From: Diploptera punctata
Lineage: Eukaryota > Arthropoda > Insecta > Blattodea > Blaberidae
Assembly (NCBI GenBank): GCA_030220185.1
Contig: JASPKZ010004574.1
Span: 186,001 to 250,000, forward strand
DNA length: 64,000 nucleotides
Direction: 5' to 3'
Positions 52,641 to 62,599 of the stretch are shown here, one piece after another. The translations under genes were made by a program, and so were the position numbers. The notes under the pieces were generated by a model. The model searched no databases, was not told the DNA's origin, and saw only the letters and a program-made list of their open reading frames with translations. Position 1 is the stretch's first letter. Each line of letters opens with the position of its first letter.

Positions 52641-53229
52641 CTATGTGAATGCTCTACAGACTGAGCTATTTGAGAAACTCCAATCTAAATGCAAATTGTT
52701 CTCTTATATAGATAGATAGATCATCGGTTGATTAATGTGTTTGACATTGTCCGATTCCTAATAGCCAATTTTGTCGGTCCATCCAATCTCCTGGTTGTAG
52801 ATGTTTTTCATTCATGTATAAATATATTCCCTGGCTCCAGGAGGCTTTAAGTCTTATAGACATATGTTAATTCCCGAGCATAAAATGCTATGAAACCGTT
52901 GCTTTGATATTGCAAATGGTGGCTTCTTTAATAAGAAGACAGTTTTATTGGGAATTTTACATTACATTATAAATCCAGTATGGCCTCTTTCAATGTTTTT
53001 ATTAATCATTTCATACATTTCAATGATGGTTAAATTATATTTGAAGAAAAAATATACACTCAGACTGGGGTTTGAACCCAGGACCTTATGTGTGTATATA
53101 AGAGAAAAATTTGTGTTTAGATTGGAGTTTATCTGATAGCTCAGTTGGTACAGCATTCGCATTTTGCATACGAAGTGAAAGGTCCTGGATTCAAACTCCA
53201 GTCTGAGCATATATTTTTCTATATTAAAT
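52620..53229. mobile_element. tRNA-core SINE pieces, inverted arrangement
   Basis: Minus-strand half at 52625-52715 (GGACCTTTCGCTTTCTATG...), then 53040-53095 minus half (CTCAGACTGGGGTTTGAACC) and 53100-53225 plus unit (CTGATAGCTCAGTTGGTACA, GGTCCTGGATTCAAACTCC). 52720-53030 has no recognised feature. Confidence 0.65.
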
Positions 53230-53440
53230 TAATGTTGGAAAGTAAACATTATGAGGTATAATCATTGAAAACGATTGAAGAACAATTTTTGACAACTTAC
53301 CTCATAAATTTCATGTTTTTCATGAAACGTGATTATGTTTGAAACCACAGTTTCGCGAAAAACATGAAATTTATGAAGTGGTGTTTTATTTTAGTAAGTA
53401 ATATTTTGAGGTTCTTTTAATTGAATTATGAAGTGAATTG
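53230..53440 (+). mobile_element. PLE hairpin
   Basis: GTAAACATTATGAGGTATAA left, arm CTTACCTCATAAATTTCATG with inverse CATGAAATTTATGAAGTGG, centre with TTTGAAACCAC, tail TAATATTTTGAGGTTC. Confidence 0.72.
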
Positions 53441-53639
53441 TCAAAAATTGTTCTCCGATGAATTTCAATATATTTTTCTCTTCAAATATAATTTAACCAT
53501 AATTGAGATGAATGAAATGAATAATAAAAACATCAAATTAAATATACAAATATGAATATAATTTATGCAAGGCAAAATGAAAAAGAAATGAAAAAGAGAT
53601 ATGATCAGAATTGTCGATGTTCAACATAATTTACCATGA

Positions 53640-54290
53640 TTTGAGGGAAGTAGATTATACAGGGGATGATGTTCAATACTGCCAGTGAATTAGTTAGTTA
53701 GTCCCTTAATAACTTATTTGTCCTTTGCATTTTTCCATCCTAAAATGTCATTGGCCTCGGCCAGGTTTGAACCTGCGACCCTCAGGGCAAGGAACATAAC
53801 CACAGTTGACACAGAAATTAACTAATTACCTCGCTAGCACTATCAAACCCATGCAGACATAAACTCTCCATATATCCCTAACCAGAGCTAATGTTTTCCA
53901 ATCAACCCCTATATAATCTACTTCCCTCAAAAACCACAGTTAATATTATTCTTCCATGTCATTCTTTTTCCTAAAAGAACTTTCCATACCCCTCTTTTAC
54001 TTCCCATTTGTGCCCATGTCCTGCCCATTGAAGTCTATAAAACGTAACTGTTCTTATTATATCTGCTTTCCTATAAATATTATGTAGCTCACTGTTATGT
54101 AGTTTTCTCCATTCACCTGTCTGTTCATCTCTCTTTGGTCCAAAAATTTTCCTAAGAAATTTATTCTCATTAACACGTAATATTTTCTTTTTCCCTTAAA
54201 GTAAGAGTCTATGTTTCACACCCATACAATATAACTGGGAGAATAACAGTTTTATAAATTTTCAGTTTAATGTTTTTTTGAGAGAAGGAC
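53640..54290 (-). mobile_element. LINE-A 3' fragments
   Basis: 53640-53705 is a short plus scrap (TTTGAGGGAAGTAGATTATA). 53820-54290 is the minus-strand 3' end: CTAGCACTATCAAACCC to CAGTTTAATGTTTTTTTGAG, heavily mutated. Confidence 0.68.
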
Positions 54291-54359
54291 ACAGAACACT
54301 AAAGTAAACAGAAATTTTGAAACATTTATTATAAATTTAACATTTCTTATTGAAGGTCA

Positions 54360-54960
54360 AATTAATTTGAAGAGAAAAATATAGCCTAGACTGGAGTTTG
54401 ATCCCAGAATCTTTAGCTTTATATGCTAATGTTTGCCACAGCTATCCAAGGTCTCCAATCTGAATGCAAATTTTTCTCTTATACATTTTCATTCCCATAG
54501 ACATGTGAAACTTTGTTTATTTTTTATTTCACTCCCTCATACTTCATAACTCCTCGCAAACCCAGGGTTTCGTCACATCATTTGCAGGATAGAAAGCCGT
54601 TGGACATCAGTTATGAACATGACACAGCATTGAGAATGTCACAAATGATGTGACGAAACCCTGGGTTTGCGAGGAGTTATGAAGTATGAGGTGAGTGAAA
54701 TAAAAAATAAACAATATTAAAAAACCTCATAGTGTTATTTCCTATCTACATAACTTAATGTGAAACTTTGTTTGACACGAGAACAATGGCTTCTTATTTA
54801 AGAAGACTTTATAAAGCCAGTACAGCTTATTTCAATGTTTATATTATAAATTTAACATTTGTCACTGAAGGTCAAATTATATTTGAGTGTTAGCATATAA
54901 AGCTAAAGGTCTTGGGTTCAAACTCCAGTCTATGCATATATTTTTCTCTTTAAATACAGT
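54360..54960. mobile_element. tRNA-core SINE, inverted halves, with PLE hairpin inside
   Basis: Minus unit 54380-54490 (AGACTGGAGTTTGATCCC) and plus unit 54885-54960 (GGTCTTGGGTTCAAACTCC, ATGCATATATTTTTCTC). Between them is the PLE hairpin 54519-54757. Confidence 0.68.
54519..54757 (+). mobile_element. PLE hairpin element with 16-bp target duplication
   Basis: Flanked by identical ATGTGAAACTTTGTTT at 54503-54518 and 54758-54773. Arms of about 70 bp (TTTTTTATTTCACTCCCTCA...GGGTTTCGTCACATCATTT) and their inverse; then ATGAGGTGAGTG and the tail AACCTCATAGTGTTATTTCC. No coding sequence. Ends are the same as those of the 99-bp unit at 14264. Confidence 0.93.
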
Positions 54961-55576
54961 AAAAGTTCCTTATTCATGGTGGATATGTCCTGCAAATATG
55001 CCGCGAATATAGAATGGTAATTTGTATGGGTATACAGGGGATACGTTCCAAGGTTACAAAATAAAATAAACATTATCAAAATAAAAAAATTAATTAATGA
55101 GAGATTTTGAACAATTCCTATTAATTATTTCTGTCAGCTTTAGGCAAGGACTTAAATAACTTAGTAATTTTTTCCTGTTTTGCCACTTTTAAAAGGTCTT
55201 TCAATTAAGATTGATATTCAGCTGTGAATTCTGCGATAGAATTCCTTATTTTGTCTTCAGATTTCATGATTCATTAACATTGAAACAGCATGATATAGAT
55301 GCAAACAACTCGCTAACGTGTATAAACGGTCAAGCATTTCTATTTTTATTTTAAGCGGCAACACTACTTTTTTCCACTTCACAACTAATTTTCTTTCCTT
55401 TTACTCGACATTATAAATTGGCAACTGTTATAAGAAATTTTGAAGTTTGATAAAATACAAGATGAAATGTAGAACAGTAGCTTAAAAGCAAGAGGTCAGT
55501 TGAGATGTAGATGAAAATCAAGTTAAGAAAAATGTTGACAAAAGGGGAGTTGAATGGCTGAGATCAGATGATTCAC
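54961..55576. other. Unassigned intronic sequence
   Basis: AT-rich; CCGCGAATATAGAATGG near 55002 and ATACGTTCCAAGG look repeat-like. No exon other than the one starting at 55577. Confidence 0.4.
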
Positions 55577-55815
55577 CTTAACATTATAATCAACATATTT
55601 TTTCAGATTTCCAATTCTTGTGCAAATCATCTTTTTCCAGAGAACACAGCAGTCATCTGTTTTCACAGTCTGTGACAACATTTTAGTAACACCTGAATGA
55701 TATCGCACTTCGTAATGTTGCAACTTGCCAGTAGGGGGATAAGGTTCTTCCCAACGTAAATCTATCCAATTTTCACCAAACGAATATGCAACTGCATGTC
55801 CAACTTTCCCAGGTT
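55577..55815 (-). CDS. RPTP exon: second FN3 domain, main part
   Basis: This 239-nt exon is 2 nt + 79 codons, ending in phase 0. The acceptor is TTTGTTTCAG and the donor AAG|GTGAAT. It starts PGKVGHAVAYSFG and contains ENWIDLRWEEP (strand B with tryptophans), LQHYEVRYH and KKYVDYNVK. The domain is completed by the small exon at 47885-47957 (ISSKNADVYEFGEPEILRV). Two cysteines in TDDCCV and one in MICTR are unusual for an FN3 fold and may be paired. A PLE hairpin insertion (55837-56297) has its duplicated target inside the polypyrimidine region just upstream of this acceptor. Confidence 0.88.
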
Positions 55816-55836
55816 CTGAAACAAACATCAGGTTTA

Positions 55837-56297
55837 GGTAAAATTTAATCACTCACCTCATATTTTTCTTCTTGCTTTAATTTAAACTAGTTTCGGAACT
55901 TTAGATTCAGTTCCATCATCAGTATTTCTGCAACCATTGTTCTGTTGTCTTCAAGAGCCATCTTTCGCTCCTTCTATTAACAGACTCAAAAACCTCAAAA
56001 TCAGGTCATTCTCTCCAGGAATTTCAAAGTTCATCAATTTCTCCTTTTCGCTCCTTGATGAACTTTGAAATTCCCGGGGAGAATGACCTGGTTTTGAGGT
56101 TTTTCAGTCTGCCAATAGAAGGAGTGAAAGATGGCTCTTCAAGACGACAGAACAACGGTCAAGGAGATACTGACAATGGAACTGAAATCTAAAGTTCCAA
56201 AACTAGTTTAAATTAAAACAAGAAGAAAAATATGAGGTTAGTGATTAAATTTTACTCAAATGAATATACCTCGTAGTGTGAATTCCTAAAATAAGTA
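55837..56297 (+). mobile_element. PLE hairpin element next to an exon, 14-bp target duplication
   Basis: Flanked by AAACATCAGGTTTA at 55823-55836 and 56298-56311. Arms of about 200 bp carry part of the C-terminal block (NFEIPGENDLVLRFF, SANRRSE-MALQDDRTTV) on both sides. Tail ACCTCGTAGTGTGAATTCC. The first target copy overlaps the polypyrimidine region of the 55577-55815 exon acceptor. Confidence 0.9.
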
Positions 56298-56587
56298 AAC
56301 ATCAGGTTTATTTGAAAATACAGTAGGAAGTAACATTATGAGTAGAGCGAGGAATTTTATGAAATTTCATGTTTTAAACTATTTGTCAGAGACCGCTGAG
56401 ACTAAGTATCTTTACATTTCATGATATGTAGAATCAAATAAGACCAATAAAAAACTTCATATTTCATAATATTTTAGCAAAAATGTTCATATTTTAGTGA
56501 AATTTTCATACTCCTTCATATTTTTCAACTTTGAAATTCCCATTTTTTTTTTTCAATCGAAGTTCTAGGAATTCATTAAAATATTTC

Positions 56588-57375
56588 ATCATCATCATCA
56601 TCATAGTACATTCACGAATTTAGGCCATTTGTTGACCTGTTTCGGCCTCAAGAGAAACACCATCCAGAAGTCTTTTGAGTGGACGTCCTGGTCTTCTTCT
56701 TCCTGCAGGTTGATATCTTAACATTAGTTTGGGTATTCTGTGATCTTCCATTCGATGAACATGTTGTATCCATCTTGACTTATAATCAGAAATTTTGTTT
56801 TCTAAAGATTCCATGTGTAATTCTTCTAAGATGTCGTCATTTTTTTTGTGATCTAGTAGTGTGTATCCTGCAGTCCTCCGAAGATATCTCATTTCAGCAG
56901 ATCCAAGTCTCTGTATATCCTTCTGTTTCAACGTCCATACTTCGCTACCATACAAAAGAGTTGGAAGAGCCAGTGTTTTATACACTTTCAGTCTGAATGC
57001 TTTTGGACTAACTGTGGCTTGAAGATAGAATTTATTAACCCTAAAATTCTTAAAAATTTAGATATTTTTGCATTTACATCCTTTTCTTCTTCATATGAGA
57101 TATTGCATCCTAGATATGTAAAATTATTCACCTGCTGCAAAATTTTATTGCCCAGTACAATTTTACTTCTGACAGGATCTACACCTTGAAATGCCATAAT
57201 TTTTGTTTTTTCTGTAGATATCTTTAATCCACATTCTTCTGTAATTTTGTTAAGTTCATACAGACCTTTCTGTAGATTATCTTCGGAATTTGCTATTATT
57301 ATTTGGTCATCTGCAAACAGTCCTAAGGAACTTCAAAACTACTTTCAAGTCTCAACACGAAAAAATCCAGAAGGA
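56588..57375 (-). mobile_element. LINE-B relative, 5'-truncated
   Basis: Target duplication ATTAAAATATTTC at 56575-56587 and 57376-57388 (13 bp). (ATC)n at the left is the complement of a (GAT)n tail. Minus strand: QVNNFTYLGCNISYEEEKDV, YKTLALPTLLYGSEVWTLKQ, MRYLRRTAGYTLLDHKKNDD, HVHRMEDHRIPKLMLRYQPA with GRRRPGRPLKR. RT motifs start to appear only at the truncated end (ADDQIIIANSEDN). Confidence 0.85.
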
Positions 57376-57725
57376 ATTAAAATATTTCTTGAAGTAAATG
57401 TATTTATGTAATTTTTGACAGTGTAATGTGGTAGACAAGTGAGAATTCTTCAGTATCCCTTCTGAACAAAATAGATAGCTTTTATAAAAGCAAATAATTG
57501 GATGAGGAGTCACAGAGTGACAGTGTTAGATGGAGGTTTTTGTCCTAAACTCGATTCCCATACAAGAACATGGGCCTAGATGAATAAGTAGAAGAACAAT
57601 GTTGGAATATTCTAGTCAGGTATAATAGCTGTCAACACGTTATTTGCTACCTGAGAGCAATCCTTACTTTGTGAACAGATTACAGCATTTAATTGTAGGA
57701 AAGACTGCTGCTAAACTTGAAGCAG

Positions 57726-57890
57726 TAAAGTAAAGTAATCCCACTACAGGCCTCAAGAGCCCTTGGGGTAGTAGGAGGATAAGGCTACCACTTTTTCTGG
57801 ACAATCGGCACTTGATGTCAGCCATGCGTGACGGCCACCTTTACCCCCAGAACAAGCGTCTGGTACTCATTTCCATTTAAGTGCTTTGTG
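57726..57890 (-). mobile_element. SINE-3, 5'-truncated
   Basis: Starts at the left with the complement of the (ACTTT)n tail (AGTAAAGTAAAGTAATCCCA), then CCCTTGGGGTAGTAGGAGG and GCGTGACGGCCACCTTTACC. Missing the tRNA head. It sits at a different place from the SINE in copy 1, so it inserted after the copies separated. Confidence 0.78.
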
Positions 57891-58536
57891 AAATTAGTAA
57901 AGTTCATGTAGGTAAGGGCATCAAACTATTGAATATAGCATGATACAAGTATGTTGCCATAACATTGTGTGATGTTGAGCATAATTTTTCATCGTGCAAA
58001 ACAATTCTGACTGACAGGCCTTATAGTTTACTATCAGAAAATATAGAAAAAAACTTCTGTGTATTACAAACAGAATTGACAATTGGATTGTCAAAACACA
58101 ATTAGAACAAGATTATGGACACTATGTTGGACCCATTTCATGAAAAAAGTGTTAAAATAATTCTTAATTACATTTCCCCATGTTTGAAGTTCAATATTAA
58201 ATGTAACTTTAATTGCAAAGAGAGTTCTGAAACAATCCCTGGAATCAATTATGGACTAATAACTTTTAACATCTTGTTTCTCCAAATATGACATCTGGAA
58301 AGGTTTATGTGTATTTTAAATTGTCCAATTTAATGTTATTGTTACATTTGCATCTCCAGGAATTTAATATCTTTATGTAATGTAAAAATAGCAATAATCC
58401 AAACTATACCTGTTCTAAACTTTGTTAGTGCTAGATTTAATGGAAATCTGTTTTTGGTTACAATATTTTATTTCTTGTATATGTTTGGATTTCATAATTG
58501 AACATCATATACAACCTCTCAGTTTTTATTTATGAA

Positions 58537-58845
58537 GGTAAAGTGATTCCACTACAGTCTTGGGAGGCCTTTGGGGTAGTGGTATGTTGAAGTTCCCATC
58601 TTTCTAGACAATAGGCACAAGATGTCCGCTGGGTTGTCGGATCTGCCTTATGGCCGCATTTGTGCCCAGAACATGCATCTAGTACTCACTTCCATTAGGA
58701 TTTGAGTCGACCCCAGGTCCACAATGCCACCAGAAGGTCTGGTCCAGCTAAAAATCTTGACAATATCGAGACTCGAACCCATGACTTTCCTGTTTGCACC
58801 ACGTTTCCTTATACAACTACACTATGGCGTGATCCATTAAAATTG
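58537..58845 (-). mobile_element. SINE-3 copy, shared with hAT copy 1
   Basis: Complement of the family: GGTAAAGTGATTCCACTACA to CTACACTATGGCGTGATCC; box B complement GACTCGAACCCATGAC. Its position in the hAT matches 26770-27060. Confidence 0.78.
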
Positions 58846-59147
58846 TTTCAGATCATGAATATGATATTTTATATTGGGTCAGAATTAATGAAAAGCTAAT
58901 TAAAATCAAAATACAGTGAATATCTTGATTTCTTGAGCTATAAATAAATTCTGTTTGTCTCATTTATCGGCTGGCATGTATACTTAGAAGTATAATGGGC
59001 CTATGTACATAAATATACATAAAAAGTTTAGAAAATAGTAGCTTCATAATATTTTTGCATCATAATTTCATATTTTTCATACTTTGTCTTTACGATTTCA
59101 TATTTTCATATAATTTTCTTCATATAATTCCTCGCTCTAATCATGAG

Positions 59148-59360
59148 TTTTCACTTATTAAACAAGTTTTGTCTGTGTTATTCTTACCTCATATGGTTGT
59201 TTCTGTTAGATATGTAGGATAACTTTGGGGAAAATCAGTCTGTACAAACTGAAGATGGGACAAACATGTCCTGAAACATAAACAACCAGATGAGGTAAGA
59301 ATAACATATACAATTAAGTAATGTAGGTAGGAAATAACACTATGAGGTTTATTTTAATTT
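59148..59360 (+). mobile_element. PLE hairpin split by hAT copy 2
   Basis: The left tail (CAGTAGGAAGTAACATTATGAG, 56318-56343 minus two bases) continues after the hAT as TTTTCACTTATTAAAC, arm TTCTTACCTCATATGGTTG, CTGAAGATGGGAC, TCCTGAAACATAAACAACC, AGATGAGGTAAG and tail AGGAAATAACACTATGAGG. Confidence 0.72.
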
Positions 59361-60204
59361 TAATTAATATTTAATTTTAGGAAGTTATATTTTGAGGTTA
59401 TTTTAATTATATTATTTTTAGTCTGAACATCTTACCTCAATATTAATGTTGATTTGTTCTTGAACATGTTTCAAAATATTCTGTTTTATCGTCAGCTTTT
59501 CCCGACTGGTTTTATATATGTTGCACAACTTGGATGTCGATGTCAGCTCCATCCTGTGGTTGGCCAAAGAACCTCCAAACAAGGTCACACTCCATCGGTA
59601 TATCAAAATTCATAACTCTGTTTTTGTTCTTCTGAATATAAATTTTTTCCCAAATAGTCAGCTCTTTTGTATTTTCTAACTGTTTTAATAATTTAGTGTC
59701 TGAATTTATATTATGTTTATCAGACCAAACATGAGCAGCAACTGCAGATTTTTCAATTTCCCCATTTTTAATATTTCTTATGTGTTCTTTGGTTCTAATT
59801 TTTAGTTCCTTTGTTTTTCTTATATATATCTTTTCACAACCCATGCATTCAATTTGATATTCCTGACTTTTTATTTTTATCAGTTTTTTTCATTTTGTTG
59901 GTTTTTATTAGTGTATTTAAGCTGTAGTTATTTTTTGGTGCTAATTTAATATTAAACTTCTTAAATATCTTCTGAAATTTATTATGTACCCAAGGGTGAT
60001 ATGTGAATTTCCTATATTTTTTCATAGGTGGTTCTTCTTTTTCAAGAGTACTTCTGTTTATCATTTTTTGTTTTTTATAATTTTCTATCCTTTTATGTAC
60101 CATTTTTTCATCAAACCCGTTTTCTGTTGCTACTTTCATTATGTGTTTTTTCTCATGTTTGAAATCTTCTTCGTTTAAGGGTAAGTTTACCAATGTATGA
60201 GTTA

Positions 60205-60801
60205 GGGTCGAATGTTTGAACGCATTAAACAGTAAAAGGCGTTCTCTGCTGAGAAAGTTTTATCCAAATACATTTTGCTTACTCAGAAATCTATTCATGC
60301 GATAATAATTGTAAGCTACCTGACGAGGTACCTTAAGATCATAGCTCAAGATAGAAACTTATTGTGAAAATCCCAAAGGGAACCAATGGTAACCGATGTA
60401 GTTTGAAACCTTTGCAGCTTTATCCAAGATGTCGGACCTTGAAGACTTCGATCATGTTTTCGGTATACGCGGAGAAGAGGAATTTGATAAAGTCTACCAA
60501 AGAATTCAACTGGAAGAACAGGAGAATCGGCGTATTATTGCACGATGCAGACGTCGTTGTATACGGTATTATTTGCGGGACGCAAGCGTAAATGCATTCC
60601 TCTATAGCAGACGAAAATAACAGAAGTGGTTTTATCGCTGAGAATTCTGGGTAATTCGTTGCCAATATTACGAAAACGTCAACTTTCATACATGACCGGT
60701 AAGTCGGCCATTAATTCGATCTCAGCAATTGCTCACGGTGAATCAGCTCACCAGTGATTGGAAGTAATTTGAGTAGAGACTAATGTATTTGCATACGACC
60801 C
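60205..60801 (+). mobile_element. Harbinger-like element, copy 2
   Basis: Flanked by TTA at 60202-60204 and 60802-60804. Ends GGGTCGAATGTTTGAACGC and the inverse of GGGTCGTATGCAAATACATT. 597 bp, the same as copy 1 after removing its PLE hairpin. It is inserted in the PLE linker. Confidence 0.78.
60429..60620 (+). CDS. Short ORF of the Harbinger-like element
   Basis: 63 codons: MSDLEDFDHVFGIRGEEEFD, KVYQRIQLEEQENRRIIARC, RRRCIRYYLRDASVNAFLYS, RRK stop. Acidic start, then an arginine/cysteine-rich end. I do not recognise a domain; it may be the first exon-like piece of a transposase or of the DNA-binding partner that Harbinger elements encode. The other copy has stops, so it is probably not functional. 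Confidence 0.5.
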   Translation: MSDLEDFDHVFGIRGEEEFDKVYQRIQLEEQENRRIIARCRRRCIRYYLRDASVNAFLYSRRK

Positions 60802-61488
60802 TTAAACTATTAAAGGCTGCTAATTTATGTCCAATTGGATTGAACCCTGTTGATTTTATAAAATTTTCCGTATGAGTTCTTTCCTATGAATCCCATATTC
60901 AATTTTTCTTTTTCTTCATTTCTGACCAATTTAAGATCCAAAAAAGGTATTTGTTTATTTTCTTGGTAAATTGATGTTTGTACTCAGTAAATTTAACAGT
61001 TTTGAGGAATCTTCTACATGTTTTTCTTTAACAATACAAATTATATCATCTACATATCTGCTCCAAAATTTAAACATTGTGGGATGTGCTTTAGTGATTT
61101 TACATTCAAAATTGCTCATAAATAAATTTGCCAGGAAATGTTTGGTCTGAAAACATAATTTAAATTCAGACACTAAATTATTAAAACAGTTAGAAAATAC
61201 AAAAGAGCTGACTATTTGGGAAAAAAATGTATATTCAGAAGAACAAAAACAGAGTTATGAATTTTGATATACCGATGGAGCATGACCTTGTTTGGAGGTT
61301 CTTTGGCCAACCACAGGATGGAGCTGACATCGACATCCAAGTTGTGCAACATAATGCAACATAAATAAAACCAGTCTGGAAAAGCTGACGATAAAACAGA
61401 ATTATTTTGAAACATGTTCAAGAACAAATCAACATTAATATTGAGGTAAGATGTTCAAACTAAAAATAATATAATTATTTTAATTTTG

Positions 61489-61640
61489 TTGAGTTGTTTT
61501 TTGACTCACCTCATACTTCTTAAGAAGTATGAGGTGAGTCAAGAAACAACTCAAAAAAAAAACACATACAAAACTTATTTAATAAAGATGAGGTTATTAA
61601 ATCAAAATTACATGAGAAGTAATGCTATGAGGTAATTTAC
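61489..61640 (+). mobile_element. Small PLE hairpin
   Basis: GTTGTTTTTTGACTCACCTC...ACTTCTTAAGAAGT...GAGGTGAGTCAAGAAACAAC, a nearly perfect 58-bp palindrome with no cargo, followed by a tail with GATGAGGTTATTAAATC. Confidence 0.8.
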
Positions 61641-61644
61641 AATT

Positions 61645-62590
61645 TATAAATTTTTCATTTCACCTCATAAAGTTCCGTGTTTTCACAATATTGATTTATA
61701 AAAAGTGGAGAGAAAAGAAAGAAAGAAAAATTAATGAATTTTAAAATTCCCAGGAAATTGATTTGAACGGGAGGTTCATCGGCCCACTAACAGATGGAGT
61801 AAGAAGCAGTGCTCTTGAATGACATAGCATCATTGAACTTATATAGGAGAAAATCACTATGAGGTTTAATTTAAGAATTAAATTAAAATGTTTAATACCT
61901 CACCTCATATTCAGTCTTCTAATTAAACCAGTTTTAAAGTTTGGGCAGCTTCACCTTCAGTAATTTCATGTCGACTGATGTTATGTCGACCAGAACTGCT
62001 TCTTCCCCCCTCTGTTGGTGGGCCGATGAACCTTTGGATCAAATCAGAATCAGCGGGAATTTCTAAATTCATAAGTTTTTCTTTCTTGTTTTTGAACATG
62101 GATTTTTTTTTCCAAACCATGAGTTCTTTTTTGTTTTTCTATTTGTTTAATTAGAATCTAATTTGTTTTCTATTTGTTTAATTAGGGTCTAATTAAACAA
62201 ATAGAAAAACTAAAAGAACTCACAGTTTGGGAAAAAATGTACATTAAAAAAAACAAGAAAGAAAAAAACTTATGAACGTCGAAATTTCTGCCGATTCTGA
62301 TTTGATCCAAAGGTTCAACGGTCCACCAACAGAGAGGGAGGAAAGAAGCAGTTCTCCTGATTGACATAATATCATCGACAAGAAATTACTAAAACTGAAG
62401 CTGCCCAGCTTTTGAAACTGGTTTAATTAGAAGACTGGATATGAGGTGAGGTATTAAACACTTTAATTTAATTCTTTGACATAACATCAGTTGAGATATT
62501 ACTGAAGTTGAAACTACCTAGGTTTTGAAACTGGTTTAATTAGAAGAGTGGATATGAGGTGAGGTTTCTTAAAATAGTGATATTTCCTAT
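61645..62590. mobile_element. Large PLE foldback ending beside an exon donor
   Basis: 61645-61835 is a degenerate PLE piece. From 61845 (AAATCACTATGAGGTTTAAT) a minus arm (C-terminal block NLEIPADSDLIQRFIGPPTE) runs to 62170; the plus arm follows with the same block in a broken frame (CCGATTCTGATTTGATCC), CTGAAGCTGCCCAGC, TTTTGAAACTGG and AGACTGGATATGAGGTGAGG; the last ~80 bp repeat that end a second time. It stops about 10 nt from the donor of exon 62600-62908. Confidence 0.8.
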
Positions 62591-62599
62591 AATACTCAC

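Larger units (their letters stand above)
56344..59139 (-). mobile_element. hAT-like transposon, copy 2, with nested retroelements
   Basis: Flanked by ATTATGAG (56336-56343) and ATCATGAG (59140-59147). Ends TAGAGCGAGGAATTTTATGA and the inverse of TAGAGCGAGGAATTATATGA. Homologous over its whole own sequence to copy 1, but inverted. Contains LINE-B and two SINE-3 copies. No transposase frame. Confidence 0.85.
59512..61173 (-). pseudogene. PLE polyprotein remnant: RT palm, linker, GIY-YIG
   Basis: RT: HFLANLFMSNFECKI, MFKFWSRYVDDIICIVKEKH (motif C RYVDD), then NKYLFWIL... in shifted frames. After the Harbinger: NLPLNEEDFKHEKKHIMKVA, KLAPKNNYSLNTLIKTNK, then in another frame MGCEKIYIRKTKELKIRTKE, HIRNIKNGEIEKSAVAAHVW, ELTIWEKIYIQKNKNRVMNF, DIPMECDLVWRFFGQPQDGA. 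Cysteine pair before KIYI and the arginine of RTKEH are kept. Motifs A and B of the RT are lost. Confidence 0.86.
59380..61490 (-). mobile_element. Longest PLE copy: RT end plus GIY-YIG, with inverted 5' end
   Basis: The minus strand runs from the RT palm (61173) through thumb, linker and GIY-YIG to the C-terminal block (59520) and 3' end (TTGAGGTAAGATG complement at 59430). The 5' side (61150-61490) is an inverted copy of the same 3' end, joined directly to the middle of the RT. A Harbinger-like element is inserted at 60205-60801. Confidence 0.87.
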
